From: Simplicispira psychrophila DSM 11588 | GTDB taxonomy: Bacteria > Pseudomonadota > Gammaproteobacteria > Burkholderiales > Burkholderiaceae_C | Direction: 5' to 3' | Assembly: GCF_000688255.1 (NCBI RefSeq) | Contig: NZ_JHYS01000014.1 | Span: 1 to 64,000 of the forward strand | DNA length: 64,000 nucleotides | Shown: piece after piece, positions 32,157 to 41,095 of the stretch | How the letters are laid out: the number at the start of each line of letters is the position of its first letter | How positions within the stretch are numbered: the stretch's first letter is position 1 | Translations under genes and position numbers: made by a program | The notes under the pieces: model-generated | Databases searched by the model: none | Told to the model about the DNA's origin: nothing | The model's input: the letters and a program-made list of their open reading frames with translations, nothing else

Positions 32157-32548
32157 GAATAATACCGTTATATTTTGCGATTATCACTATTAAAAAAATA
32201 GCTTATAACGCATGTTGAATAAGGGCTAGAGGCTGAATTGACGGTTATGGAGGTGGCTGCTGCTCTGCATCGGTCCAGCGCTGCTGGACCTGCATCGAAA
32301 GGCGCAAAAAAGACAAAAGGCTGAGATCGGCTATTTTTATAGTCGGATATATACCCACACGCAATATCAAATATTTGCAATAATTGAATGTTTTTGTTTC
32401 TTGATGTGCGAGATATTTGCATGACTGTCAATGCGGTGTCAAAGCGCTTCGCTCCGAGTGGCTATTGCCCTTGAAGCGGCTGGCAAAAATATCCATGCCG
32501 GCATGTCTTATGGCCGCAGCGCATTTGTCACCCTTAGAAAGCCTGTGT
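32157..32548. other. Intergenic region with a repeat copy and a hairpin
   Basis: No gene was seen here. It contains a copy of the dispersed intergenic repeat (32191-32240, aagggctagaggctg core), a GGTCCAGC-GCT-GCTGGACC stem-loop (32272-32290) with no T-run after it, and an AT-rich stretch (about 32335-32415) that could hold the promoter for the chemoreceptor. Confidence 0.6.
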
Positions 32549-34141
32549 ATGTCCTCCCCCTCTCAGCCTGCCCCGCCTGGAATGCGCATCAAGACCCGTC
32601 TGGGCTTGGGTTTTGGCTTATTGATTGTCATGATGCTGGCGATGGTGGCGGTCGGCTTCATGGGTCTGACCAGCGTCTCCAACAGCAATAAACAGCTGAT
32701 TGAGCGGGATTGGGTCAAGGCCGACGCAGCCAACACCTTGAGTTCCATTGCACTGGCCAATGGGCGGCGCACTGTGGAAATTCTCACCGCCCCCACCGAT
32801 GCCCACCGCGCCCAGATGCGCGCGGAAATCGGCGGTGGGCGTGACGCTTTCATCAAGGCCTTCAAGACCTTGCAAGACATGGTGGAGCTGCCTGAAGCCC
32901 GGGCGCTGCTCAAGCAGGCTGAAGAGGCACGCGGGCGCTATGTCATCTCACAGGCCAAGTTCAACAGCTTGGTCGATGAAGGGCGCCTCGAAGAGGCCGC
33001 CACCGAACTCAATGGCCACACCCTGCGCGAGCTGAATGCGGTGCAAGTTAGCGTCGATGCGCTGGCACAAGCGGAGCACCGCACGGTGATTGAAAACGGC
33101 ACCCGGGCTGCGGCCGAGGCGCAAACCGCCCGCCTGATTCTGCTGGCGCTGGGTGGCTTCGGCCTGCTGTGCGGGCTGGTGCTGGCGGTGCGCATCACAA
33201 ACTCCATCGTCAGGCCCTTGATGGCTGCCGTGCAGGTGGCGCAAGCGGTGGCCGCCGGTGACTTGACCAGCCGCGTCGAAGTGCGCACCAGCGACGAAAC
33301 CGGCCTGCTGATGCAGGCCCTCAAGGACATGAATCAGAGTCTGTCGGCCATCGTCAGCAATGTGCGTGGCAGCACCGACGCCATTGCCACGGCCACTAGC
33401 CAGATTGCTGCCGGCAACCTGGACCTGTCCTCGCGTACCGAAGAGCAGGCCAGCGCGCTGGAGCAGACCTCGGCGTCGATGCAGGAGCTGGCCGGTGCCG
33501 TCAAACAAAACTTTGACAGTGGCAAACATGCCAACGAGCTGGCCGAGTCGGCCTCCCAGGTGGCTCTCAAGGGGGGAGCCGTGGTGGCTGAGGTGGTGCA
33601 CACCATGGAGGCCATCAACACTTCCTCGCGCAAGATCGCCGACATCATCAGCGTCATCGATTCCATCGCCTTCCAGACCAACATCCTGGCCTTGAACGCT
33701 GCCGTGGAAGCGGCGCGTGCCGGCGAGCAGGGGCGCGGCTTTGCCGTGGTGGCGTCTGAAGTGCGCAGCCTGGCCGGGCGCTCGGCCACAGCCGCCAAAG
33801 AGATCAAGGGCCTGATCGACGCCTCGGTGGACAATGTCAGCCAGGGCTGCACGTTGGTCGAGCAGGCTGGCAGCACCATGGATGAAATCGTCGTCAGCGT
33901 GCGCCGTGTGGCCGACATCATGGGCGAGATCAGCCTGGCCAGCCAGGACCAGACCCAGGGCATTGAACAGATCAACCAAGCCATGGTGCAGATGGATCAG
34001 GTGACGCAGTCCAACGCTGCACTGGTCGAAGAGGCTGCCGCCGCTGCCCAAGCGCTGGAGGGGCAGGCGCAGGCACTGGTGCGTACCGCCAGCGTGTTTC
34101 GCCTGCAACCCCACCACCCATTGCTGGCCCTGGCGGCTTAA
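32549..34141 (+). CDS. Methyl-accepting chemotaxis protein (Tar/Tsr-like)
   Basis: The start [20 protein letters not shown] gives 530 residues; the upstream in-frame part looks non-coding. It has two membrane segments ([39 protein letters not shown]) around a periplasmic four-helix domain of about 150 residues. A HAMP domain and the cytoplasmic signalling tip ([20 protein letters not shown]) follow. It ends in FRLQPHHP with no CheR-tether pentapeptide. The bacteriohemerythrin gene follows 12 nt later, suggesting a shared role in oxygen or NO taxis. Confidence 0.92.
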   Translation: MSSPSQPAPPGMRIKTRLGLGFGLLIVMMLAMVAVGFMGLTSVSNSNKQLIERDWVKADAANTLSSIALANGRRTVEILTAPTDAHRAQMRAEIGGGRDAFIKAFKTLQDMVELPEARALLKQAEEARGRYVISQAKFNSLVDEGRLEEAATELNGHTLRELNAVQVSVDALAQAEHRTVIENGTRAAAEAQTARLILLALGGFGLLCGLVLAVRITNSIVRPLMAAVQVAQAVAAGDLTSRVEVRTSDETGLLMQALKDMNQSLSAIVSNVRGSTDAIATATSQIAAGNLDLSSRTEEQASALEQTSASMQELAGAVKQNFDSGKHANELAESASQVALKGGAVVAEVVHTMEAINTSSRKIADIISVIDSIAFQTNILALNAAVEAARAGEQGRGFAVVASEVRSLAGRSATAAKEIKGLIDASVDNVSQGCTLVEQAGSTMDEIVVSVRRVADIMGEISLASQDQTQGIEQINQAMVQMDQVTQSNAALVEEAAAAAQALEGQAQALVRTASVFRLQPHHPLLALAA

Positions 34142-34153
34142 GAGGAAAGACGT

Positions 34154-34594
34154 ATGGCTTATTTTGAGTGGGCGGATGACATGGTCATCGACAACGGCCC
34201 GATCGACGATGACCACCGCAAACTGGTCCAACAGGTCAACGCCTTGCACAGCGCCACCAGCCAGGGGCGTGGGCAGGACATGGTGGCGCACTTGCTCGCT
34301 AGCGTGATTGCCGATACGCAGGAGCATTTGCGCCGCGAAGAACACCTGATGGAAGTGGCCAAATTTCCTGATCTGGAACGGCACAAACAGGGCCACGTGC
34401 AGTTTGTGGAAAAGCTGCACGATTTGCAGCAAAAGCACCAGAGCGGCAGCATCACGGTGGCCTCGCAGCTGTCCACTTTGCTGCGCGATTGGCTGTCGCT
34501 GCACATTCGGCGCGGCGACAAAGGGTTGCAGCGCTTCCTGCAGTTGCAGCGCTTCCTGCAGCAGCAGCAGCAGCGCCGCCCCGCCGTCAAGTAA
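34154..34594 (+). CDS. Bacteriohemerythrin
   Basis: This 146-residue protein has the full hemerythrin signature: IDDDHRKLVQQVNALH, HLRREEHLMEVAKFPDLERH, KQGHVQF and LSLHIRRGDKG, providing the His, Glu and Asp ligands of a di-iron O2 site. It would bind oxygen in the cytoplasm. The C-terminus carries a duplicated LQRFLQ unit and a Gln run absent from typical members. It lies 12 nt after the chemoreceptor gene and is likely co-transcribed, so oxygen delivery or sensing for chemotaxis is a fair inference. Confidence 0.9.
   Translation: MAYFEWADDMVIDNGPIDDDHRKLVQQVNALHSATSQGRGQDMVAHLLASVIADTQEHLRREEHLMEVAKFPDLERHKQGHVQFVEKLHDLQQKHQSGSITVASQLSTLLRDWLSLHIRRGDKGLQRFLQLQRFLQQQQQRRPAVK
34526..34561 (+). 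repeat. 18-bp tandem duplication in the bacteriohemerythrin 3' end
   Basis: TTGCAGCGCTTCCTGCAG is repeated twice without mismatch, keeping the frame, and is followed by CAG-type triplets coding for Gln. It adds a second LQRFLQ unit. Short tandem duplications like this can vary between strains. Confidence 0.7.
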
Positions 34595-34673
34595 CAAGTA
34601 ACAAGTAACGCCGTGTGCTTTTAAAAGCACGTACGCCTTGTGGATGCGCATGATGGGGTGGCTTGGTCAGGGC

Positions 34674-35441
34674 TCAGGGCTGCAGGTAGAGGCGGACCAG
34701 GCGTTGCTGCGCCGCTGCATTGACGCCCAGCACCCGCTCCAGGTAAGGCGCAATACCGCCGTACTCGACTTCCACGCCATGCAATGCGGCTTCCAGGAAA
34801 TCTTCCTGTACGCGCCACAGCACCTGCAGCCCGGCGGGCGTGGTGGCGGCGTCGCCCCAGTGGCTGGGCGGGCGGTACAGCGTGTTGGTCAGCAGGTAGT
34901 CCTGCATCACTACGGCGCGTGGTACGCCCAGCGCCAGCAGGATCAGCGCGGCAGCAAAACCGGTACGGTCTTTGCCGGCGGTGCAGTGAAAGACGAGGGG
35001 GGCGTCGCTGTCGAGCAGCAGCTCAAACAACTGCGCAAAGCGCGGCGCGTGCTCAGTGACAAAGCTGCGGTAGGTGGCGTGCATCAGGCGCACCGCCTGC
35101 GCCGCGGTCAGGCGGTCACCCTGCGCTTGCAGCGCCTGCTGAATCAGGATCGGCTCAATCTCCAAAGTGTGCGTGGCCACGCCGGGCAGGGCATAGGCCT
35201 GCGCCGCGCGCTCGGTGACACCGCGAAAATCGGCGCTGCGGGTGATGCCCAACTCGCCTAGCCGGGCCAGGTCGGCCGGCGTCAGCGCTGCCAGATGGTC
35301 AGCGCGGAACAGGTGGCGCCACTTCAGCGGCCGCCCACCGTGTCCGGCGTAGCCGCCCAGATCACGAAAATTGCTGGCCCCGCTCAGGGCGATGGTGCGC
35401 GGGGGCGGCTCGGCAGGGGCGGCAGTGGGGGTGGTATGCAT
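34674..35441 (-). CDS. Tyrosine-protein phosphatase (PF13350-type)
   Basis: This 255-residue protein has the N-terminal family phrase GASNFRDLGGYAGHGGRPLK and the P-loop HCTAGKDRTGFAAAL with catalytic Cys and Arg. The family acts on phosphotyrosine, and some members on phosphoinositides. It is cytoplasmic, with no signal peptide. It faces the bacteriohemerythrin gene convergently and has no obvious operon partner. Confidence 0.88.
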   Translation of the reverse strand: MHTTPTAAPAEPPPRTIALSGASNFRDLGGYAGHGGRPLKWRHLFRADHLAALTPADLARLGELGITRSADFRGVTERAAQAYALPGVATHTLEIEPILIQQALQAQGDRLTAAQAVRLMHATYRSFVTEHAPRFAQLFELLLDSDAPLVFHCTAGKDRTGFAAALILLALGVPRAVVMQDYLLTNTLYRPPSHWGDAATTPAGLQVLWRVQEDFLEAALHGVEVEYGGIAPYLERVLGVNAAAQQRLVRLYLQP

Positions 35442-35465
35442 GGCAATTCAATGTGTTTTTAGTAT

Positions 35466-35515
35466 CAAATCGGCCTCTAGCCCTTTAAATAGTTGCGCTA
35501 GTAGCTATGTTTTTA
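35466..35515 (-). repeat. Dispersed intergenic repeat copy
   Basis: Read on the minus strand it has ATAGCTACTAGCGC, then AAGGGCTAGAGGC, matching the copy at 32191-32240. It overlaps the last bases of the helicase gene, so part of the C-terminal coding sequence may derive from the repeat. Confidence 0.6.
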
Positions 35516-37514
35516 ATAGTATCGGTGCGCTGGGTGCGCTGGGTGCGACTGTGGGGGTGTAACCCAACGCTGCCAGCAGGCTGCTGGGGCGCTGGCGCTG
35601 CGCCAGCAGGGTGAGTTGCTGGCGTGCGCGCGTCATGCCGACATAGAGCAGATTCTGTTCTTCGCCGGCCTCGGCCTGCGGCGTCGGAAAGAGGCCGCGC
35701 TCCAGAAACGGAATTACCACTTGGCCAAACTCCAGCCCTTTAACCTGCCCGATACTGGCCAGTACCAAACTGGCGGTGCTTTTCAGTGTGTGCTGTTGCT
35801 GCTCGATGCGATTGAGGTGCAAAAAATAGTCGCGGGCTGAATCAAAGCCTTGCGCTGCGCTGCACAGGCCGGCTAAGTTGTCGCGCGCGTCTTGGCGGCG
35901 TTCGCGCGACACCAGTACCTCGTTGAGGAGGGCGTCGATGTGCAGTGCTTGCAGCAGCCGCGCCAGCATGTCGGGCGCGGGCGGTGCTTGCGCCACCTGT
36001 ACCGCCCGTTGCAGCCGCTGTTGCATGGCTGGCGCCACGTTGTTCAAGATTTGGTTTTGAAAGAAATTTTGCAGAAACAGCGGGTTGTCAGTGACGCTGC
36101 GGATGGCGTCGGCCAGCAAGTCGGCCTGTGACTCGTCCTCGCGCCCGGCGACGACGATGCGGGCACCGCAAAAAAACACCAGCGCCTGCATCAGTTTTTC
36201 GCGCGTGCGTGGCTCGGTCACGCTGTCAAAGTTGTCGGTGGCTACCGCCAGCAGGCCGCGCACCAGCAGCACTTCGGGGCGCAGCAGGTAGCTGTCAAAG
36301 CCGTTGGTGCGGTAGGGCAGACCCTCGGCCAACAGGCGGTTTTCAATACCGACCGACTGGCCGGGATGGCGTAGCAGCACCGCAAAATCGGCCATTTTGG
36401 CGCGCGGCTGGCCACGCCACTGCAGCGCCTGGGCCGCTACCTGCGCGGCGCAGTCGGCGGCATCGTCGTAGGCCAGCAGCGTGACGGCCGTATCGTGCGC
36501 TGCCAGCGAGCTGTACGGCTTGTGTGCCAGCCGACCCGCCTTGACCGCCAGCTTGGCACCAAAACGGTGGCTGGGCGTGAGCGGCAAGCGCAGCACCTTG
36601 CGTCCAGTGCGCTGCGCGATGGCCTCGCCCATAAAGGCACTGTCGGCGCCGCTGGCGCTGTAAATCACTTGGTCGCGGTCACCGACACCGCAAAAGAACG
36701 CCTGCGTGGTGTTGAGCAGCTCTTGCAATACGCGAAACGCGGCCTGGTTGACGTCGTGCATCTCATCGACCAGCAACACCCGCAGCGCGCGCGGCCAAGC
36801 GCGCAGCTGCTGCACCGCGCCGCCTTGCTCCAGCCACAGTGCCAGATCGTAGGTGGCGTCGCCCGGCCCCTGAAACACTGGCTGCTGCACCAGTTCGTGC
36901 AGGCGAATGCGCTCAAAGGCCAAAAATAGGCGCAGCTGGGTGTAGCTCACGCCAAGCGCACCGGCGTAGTCGGGCGAAGGGCGGGCGCCATCCCGCTCCA
37001 GCGTGTCTTTCATCGTGCCCTTGAGCCACGCGGCGCGTTGTAAAAACTCTTCGACAAAGCCGCTGTCGCCGAGGTTGGGCAGCGCCAAATCCTCGGGCCA
37101 GCGCTCCTCTTCGTTCCTCTCGACACGCTGCACCGCCTCCCAGACAAAGGGCTGCAGTTCTTCCAGCGTCTGGTACGGCGTGGCGGGCCGGTCCAGCGTT
37201 GCTTGCAGCAGTTGCGCGCAAAAATCTTCAAAACGGCTGATGCGAAAACGCTGCGCCACCGGCGCCGGCACGCCGACCTTTTGCAGCGCCGCCCGCAGCG
37301 CTTGGCAGGCGGTCTCGGTGTGCGTCAGCGCCAAAAAATCTTCCGGCCGAATGCCGCGCGCCCAGCCCTCGGCCATGCGCAGCGCCAGCGTGGTGGTTTT
37401 GGCGGCGCCGGCGTTGGCCTCGATCAGCAGGGTTTGCGCGCTGGCGGTTTGCACCGCCAGCTGCTCTGCCGTGGGGGTCATGGTTTTGGCAGCAAAAGCC
37501 GCCACGCTGGTCAT
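35505..37514 (-). CDS. UvrD/Rep-like superfamily 1 helicase
   Basis: This 669-residue protein has motif I as EANAGAAKTTT (GxGKT is replaced by GAAKT), motif II LLVDEMHD, motif IV region LLRHPGQSVGIENRLL, and motif VI LLYVGMTRARQQLTLL. The Glu-Met-His-Asp box replaces the usual DEFQD. It probably unwinds DNA during repair. The start overlaps the stop of topB by 4 nt (ATGA), so helicase and topoisomerase III are co-transcribed, suggesting joint work on recombination intermediates. Confidence 0.85.
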   Translation of the reverse strand: MTSVAAFAAKTMTPTAEQLAVQTASAQTLLIEANAGAAKTTTLALRMAEGWARGIRPEDFLALTHTETACQALRAALQKVGVPAPVAQRFRISRFEDFCAQLLQATLDRPATPYQTLEELQPFVWEAVQRVERNEEERWPEDLALPNLGDSGFVEEFLQRAAWLKGTMKDTLERDGARPSPDYAGALGVSYTQLRLFLAFERIRLHELVQQPVFQGPGDATYDLALWLEQGGAVQQLRAWPRALRVLLVDEMHDVNQAAFRVLQELLNTTQAFFCGVGDRDQVIYSASGADSAFMGEAIAQRTGRKVLRLPLTPSHRFGAKLAVKAGRLAHKPYSSLAAHDTAVTLLAYDDAADCAAQVAAQALQWRGQPRAKMADFAVLLRHPGQSVGIENRLLAEGLPYRTNGFDSYLLRPEVLLVRGLLAVATDNFDSVTEPRTREKLMQALVFFCGARIVVAGREDESQADLLADAIRSVTDNPLFLQNFFQNQILNNVAPAMQQRLQRAVQVAQAPPAPDMLARLLQALHIDALLNEVLVSRERRQDARDNLAGLCSAAQGFDSARDYFLHLNRIEQQQHTLKSTASLVLASIGQVKGLEFGQVVIPFLERGLFPTPQAEAGEEQNLLYVGMTRARQQLTLLAQRQRPSSLLAALGYTPTVAPSAPSAPILLKT

Positions 37515-40447
37515 GCCAAGTGTTTGCCGACGATGCCGGCCAGCTCAAACATGGTGATTTGCGGCTTGCCAAACACCGGCAGCAGTTGGGCGTCGGCGTT
37601 GATGGCGCGCTTGTTGACGCTGTCTTGCAGGTTATGGGCCTTGACGTAGTCCCACACTTTTTTGATGACCTCGGTGTGCGCTACCGGTTCGCTGCCAATC
37701 ACCGCGGCCAGTGCGGCGCTGGGCTGCTTGCCGACGGCGGGTTTGCGCGGGGCTTTGACTGCGGCAGTTTTGGCGGCAGTGCTCTTGGTGGCGGTGGATT
37801 TAGTGGTTTTTTTGGTTGCAGCGCTGGTGGGACGTGCGCTAGTAGCTACAGTTTTGGTAGCGCCAGCGGCAGTCTTGCGCGGCGGGAATTTGCTCGGCGC
37901 AAATTCAAAGCCGACCTTGCCGGCTTCGGCGTCCCACGCCAGATGCGCCTTGAAGGCACGGCGGGTGCGCATGCTGACGAACTTGTCCAACAGGTCGGTC
38001 TTGCCGGTTTCCAGCAGCTTGGTGACTTGCTCGCGCTCCACCGGTTGCTGCAAGATGATTTTGCCGGTCTTGAAGGTGCAGCTCGGTGTCGGCTGGGCGT
38101 GGGTCGGTACGGCTTTGCTGCAGACGTAGTTGCTGCCGTGCTCGTGCACCGGTGCACCGCAGGCGGGGCAGGGACCCAGGCTGGCGTCGGTGAATTCCAC
38201 CAGTTCGCCCGATTCTTCGGCTTTCTTGTCGTCGCCAAAGTCAAATTCGAGCTTGTAGTTGTGCGTTTCCTCGTCGTACTTGAGCACGATCTCGGACGTG
38301 AACGGCCAGCCAGCCTTGGAGCGAAAGCCCTCCAGCGGGCCGATCTTGTGCGTTGCCAGCAGTGCCTCGGCTTCGTTCGGCTCAAAGGTGCGGCCCGCCG
38401 GCGATTTGCCAAACGAGAAGCCGCACGGCTCGGCGCCGGCCTTGCCGATACAGGCGTAGCGGCGGTAGTTTTCTGTCACCACGCCGCCGCAGTTGGGGCA
38501 GGGCGCTTCCAGGCGGGCGTAGTCGCCGGGGATGGTGTCGCGGTCGTACTCTTTGGCTTTTTTCACCATGCGCTCGGTCATGGCGGCAATTTCTTGCATG
38601 AAAGTGGCGCGCGACAGCAGGCCTTTTTCCATCTGCGACAGCTTGTATTCCCACTCACCGGTCAGGTCGGCGCGGGCCAGTTCTTTCACTTCGAGGCCGC
38701 GCAGCAGCGTCATCAGCTGAAACGCTTTCGCCGTGGCGATGATTTCGCGGCCTTCACGCAGCATGTATTTTTCGGCCAGCAAGCCTTCGATGGTGGCGGC
38801 GCGCGTGGCGGGCGTGCCCAGACCCTTTTCCTGCATCGCCTCGCGCATGGTTTCGTCTTCAATCTGCTTGCCGGCGCTCTCCATCGCGCCCAGCAGCGTG
38901 GCTTCGGAGTAGCGCGCCGGGGCTTTGGTTTTCAGGGCCTTGGCATCGACCTGCTCGGCATTCGGGCGCTCGCCTGGCTGCACTGGCACCAAGTTTTGGC
39001 CCTTGTCGCCTTCTTTGGCGTCGGGCACTTCGCTGGCAATTTCTTTGCCGTAAATCGCCAACCAACCCGGTTTGACCAGCACCTTACCCTCGGTCTTGAA
39101 GTGCTGCACGGTGCCGGCTTGCTCGACTTTGCTGATGCGCGTCGTCACCAAGTATTCAGCGCTCGGGAAGAACACCGCCATGAAGCGGCGCACCACCAGG
39201 TCGTACAGCTTTTGCTCGGCTTCGGACAGCTCGCCGGGGGCTTGCAGCGTCGGGATGATGGCAAAGTGGTCCGACACCTTGCTGTTGTCAAAAATGCGTT
39301 TGTTCGGCTTGACATAGCTGCCATTCAGCGCCGTGCGCGCGTGCGGTGCCAAGTGCGCCATGCCGCTGCTGGCCAGCATCTCGAAGGTTTCTTTGGCCAC
39401 CGGCACATAGTCTTCCGGCAACGCGCGCGAGTCGGTCCGGGGATAGGTCAGCGCCTTGTGGCGCTCGTACAAAGCCTGTGCCAGCGCCAGCGTGGTTTTG
39501 GCGGAAAAGCCGAACTTGCCGTTGGCCTCGCGCTGTAGGCTGGTCAGGTCGAACAACTGGCCGGGCGCTTGCGTCGTCGGCTTGCTTTCTTCCGTTACCG
39601 TGGCGGCTTGGCCGCGCGAGGCGTCGGCAATGGCGCGGGCTTGGTCGGCGGACCACACGCGGTCGGCGCGCTGCTCGGCGTCTTCGGGGTTTTTCTTCCA
39701 CTGCGGATCAAACCATTTGCCCGGGTAATGGCCCGCCTGGGCGGCAAAACTGGCGTGGATTTCCCAGTAATCGCGGCTGATGAATTTGCGGATTTTTTCT
39801 TCGCGCTCGACCACCAAGGACAGCGTCGGCGTCTGCACCCGGCCCACCGTGGTCAAAAAGAAGCCGCCGCCCTGCGAGTTGAACGCCGTCATGGCGCGCG
39901 TGCCGTTGATGCCGACCAGCCAGTCGGCCTCCGAGCGGCTGCGCGCCGCGTCGGCCAGGCCCTGCATCTGCTCATTGCTGCGCAGTTGGTTAAAGCCGTC
40001 GCGGATCGCCTGCGGCGTCATCGATTGCAGCCACAGCCGCTGCACCGGTTTGCCCAGCGGCTTGGCGCCACCGGCGTATTGCTCGATCAGGCGGAAGATC
40101 AGCTCCCCCTCGCGGCCGGCGTCGCAGGCGTTGATCAGTTCGGTGACGTCTTTGCGCTTGGCCAGTTTGACGACGGCGTTCAGGCGGGTTTTGGTTTTAT
40201 CCACCGGCTTCAGATCAAAGCGCGGCGGAATGACGGGCAGGTTGGCAAAGCTCCACTTGCCGCGCTTGACGTCGAACTCTTCCGGCGCCTGGATCTCTAC
40301 CAAGTGGCCGACGGCGCTGGTGACAACGTAGCGCTCATTTTCAAAGTGCTCATCGTGTTTGTCGAACTTGCCGGCAATGGGCGTCAGGGCGCGCACGATG
40401 TCTTGTGCAACGGATGGTTTTTCTGCAATTACCAGGGTCTTGGTCAT
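37511..40447 (-). CDS. topB: DNA topoisomerase III with C-terminal SWIB domain
   Basis: This 978-residue protein starts at MTKTLVIAEKPSVAQDIVRA. Toprim residues include NACDAGREGE (about 106-115), and the catalytic Tyr is Y335 in TYPRTDS. Cys-pair zinc modules occur near CPNCGGVV and CPACGAPVHEHG. A Lys/Thr/Ala-rich linker follows, then a SWIB/MDM2-type domain in about the last 75 residues (VIKKVWDYVKAHNLQD, LPVFGKPQITMFELAG). It decatenates DNA. Classic E. coli TopB is about 650 residues, so this protein is markedly longer. It overlaps the helicase downstream. Confidence 0.92.
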   Translation of the reverse strand: MTKTLVIAEKPSVAQDIVRALTPIAGKFDKHDEHFENERYVVTSAVGHLVEIQAPEEFDVKRGKWSFANLPVIPPRFDLKPVDKTKTRLNAVVKLAKRKDVTELINACDAGREGELIFRLIEQYAGGAKPLGKPVQRLWLQSMTPQAIRDGFNQLRSNEQMQGLADAARSRSEADWLVGINGTRAMTAFNSQGGGFFLTTVGRVQTPTLSLVVEREEKIRKFISRDYWEIHASFAAQAGHYPGKWFDPQWKKNPEDAEQRADRVWSADQARAIADASRGQAATVTEESKPTTQAPGQLFDLTSLQREANGKFGFSAKTTLALAQALYERHKALTYPRTDSRALPEDYVPVAKETFEMLASSGMAHLAPHARTALNGSYVKPNKRIFDNSKVSDHFAIIPTLQAPGELSEAEQKLYDLVVRRFMAVFFPSAEYLVTTRISKVEQAGTVQHFKTEGKVLVKPGWLAIYGKEIASEVPDAKEGDKGQNLVPVQPGERPNAEQVDAKALKTKAPARYSEATLLGAMESAGKQIEDETMREAMQEKGLGTPATRAATIEGLLAEKYMLREGREIIATAKAFQLMTLLRGLEVKELARADLTGEWEYKLSQMEKGLLSRATFMQEIAAMTERMVKKAKEYDRDTIPGDYARLEAPCPNCGGVVTENYRRYACIGKAGAEPCGFSFGKSPAGRTFEPNEAEALLATHKIGPLEGFRSKAGWPFTSEIVLKYDEETHNYKLEFDFGDDKKAEESGELVEFTDASLGPCPACGAPVHEHGSNYVCSKAVPTHAQPTPSCTFKTGKIILQQPVEREQVTKLLETGKTDLLDKFVSMRTRRAFKAHLAWDAEAGKVGFEFAPSKFPPRKTAAGATKTVATSARPTSAATKKTTKSTATKSTAAKTAAVKAPRKPAVGKQPSAALAAVIGSEPVAHTEVIKKVWDYVKAHNLQDSVNKRAINADAQLLPVFGKPQITMFELAGIVGKHLA

Positions 40448-40567
40448 GTTGGGTTCTCGCCATACGGCTAGTACCGGAGAGATGCTCCGGGCGCTTCTAC
40501 AATCTGGGCCTCTCGCGCGTGCCTGCGCACGCACATGTGTGCTCATTTAAATTAACAGAGTTTTGCC

Positions 40568-41095
40568 ATGTCCCGCACCGCACCGCGCGCCAGCACCGGC
40601 CGCCGAATCCAGATGCGCACCTCCGGCGTGCACGGCAAGGGTGTTTTTGCCGTGCAGGAGATTGCCGAGGGCGAAGTGCTGATCGAGTACACCGGCCAGA
40701 TCATTGGCTGGCAGGAGGCGCAAGACCGCCACCCGCACGATCCGCTGCAGCCGAACCACACGTTTTACTTTCATGTCGATGAAGACCGCGTGATTGATGC
40801 CCACTTTGGCGGAAATTCTTCGCGCTGGATCAACCACAGCTGCGCGCCCAACTGCTTTGCCGACGAGCAGGATGGGCGTATTTTTATCACGGCGCTGCGC
40901 AACATTGCGGCGGGTGAAGAGCTGAATTACGACTATGGCCTGATGCTTGATGAGCGCTACACCAAGAAGCTCAAGGCCGAATACCCGTGCTGGTGCGGCG
41001 CTGCCACTTGCCGCGGCACCTTGCTGGCGCCCAAGCGTGGCCCGGCAGCGCCCAAACCGCTGAAAAAACCCGCACCACTGGGTACCCGTCCATGA
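40568..41095 (+). CDS. SET-domain protein lysine methyltransferase
   Basis: This 175-residue protein is a minimal SET domain: GVHGKGVFAVQEIAEGEVLI, then INHSCAPNCFAD (the NHSCxPN motif), EELNYDYGL (with the catalytic Tyr), and a post-SET Cys cluster CWCGAATCRGT that would bind zinc with the Cys of NHSC. SET proteins transfer methyl groups from S-adenosylmethionine to lysine. The bacterial target is unknown; a DNA-binding or ribosomal protein is possible. It overlaps birA by 4 nt. Confidence 0.85.
   Translation: MSRTAPRASTGRRIQMRTSGVHGKGVFAVQEIAEGEVLIEYTGQIIGWQEAQDRHPHDPLQPNHTFYFHVDEDRVIDAHFGGNSSRWINHSCAPNCFADEQDGRIFITALRNIAAGEELNYDYGLMLDERYTKKLKAEYPCWCGAATCRGTLLAPKRGPAAPKPLKKPAPLGTRP

Noticed and set aside
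34590-34612. Short taacaag tandem repeats after bacteriohemerythrin
   Set aside because: Only three units around the stop codon; too short to call a functional element.
32948-34651. 567-codon open frame opposite the chemoreceptor and bacteriohemerythrin genes
   Set aside because: Antisense shadow of two well-supported genes; the His/Gln/Leu-rich product is typical of high-GC shadow frames.
37520-39538. 672-codon open frame on the plus strand opposite topB
   Set aside because: It is exactly antisense to a clear topoisomerase III gene; the Gly/Phe/Ala-rich translation has no recognisable domain.
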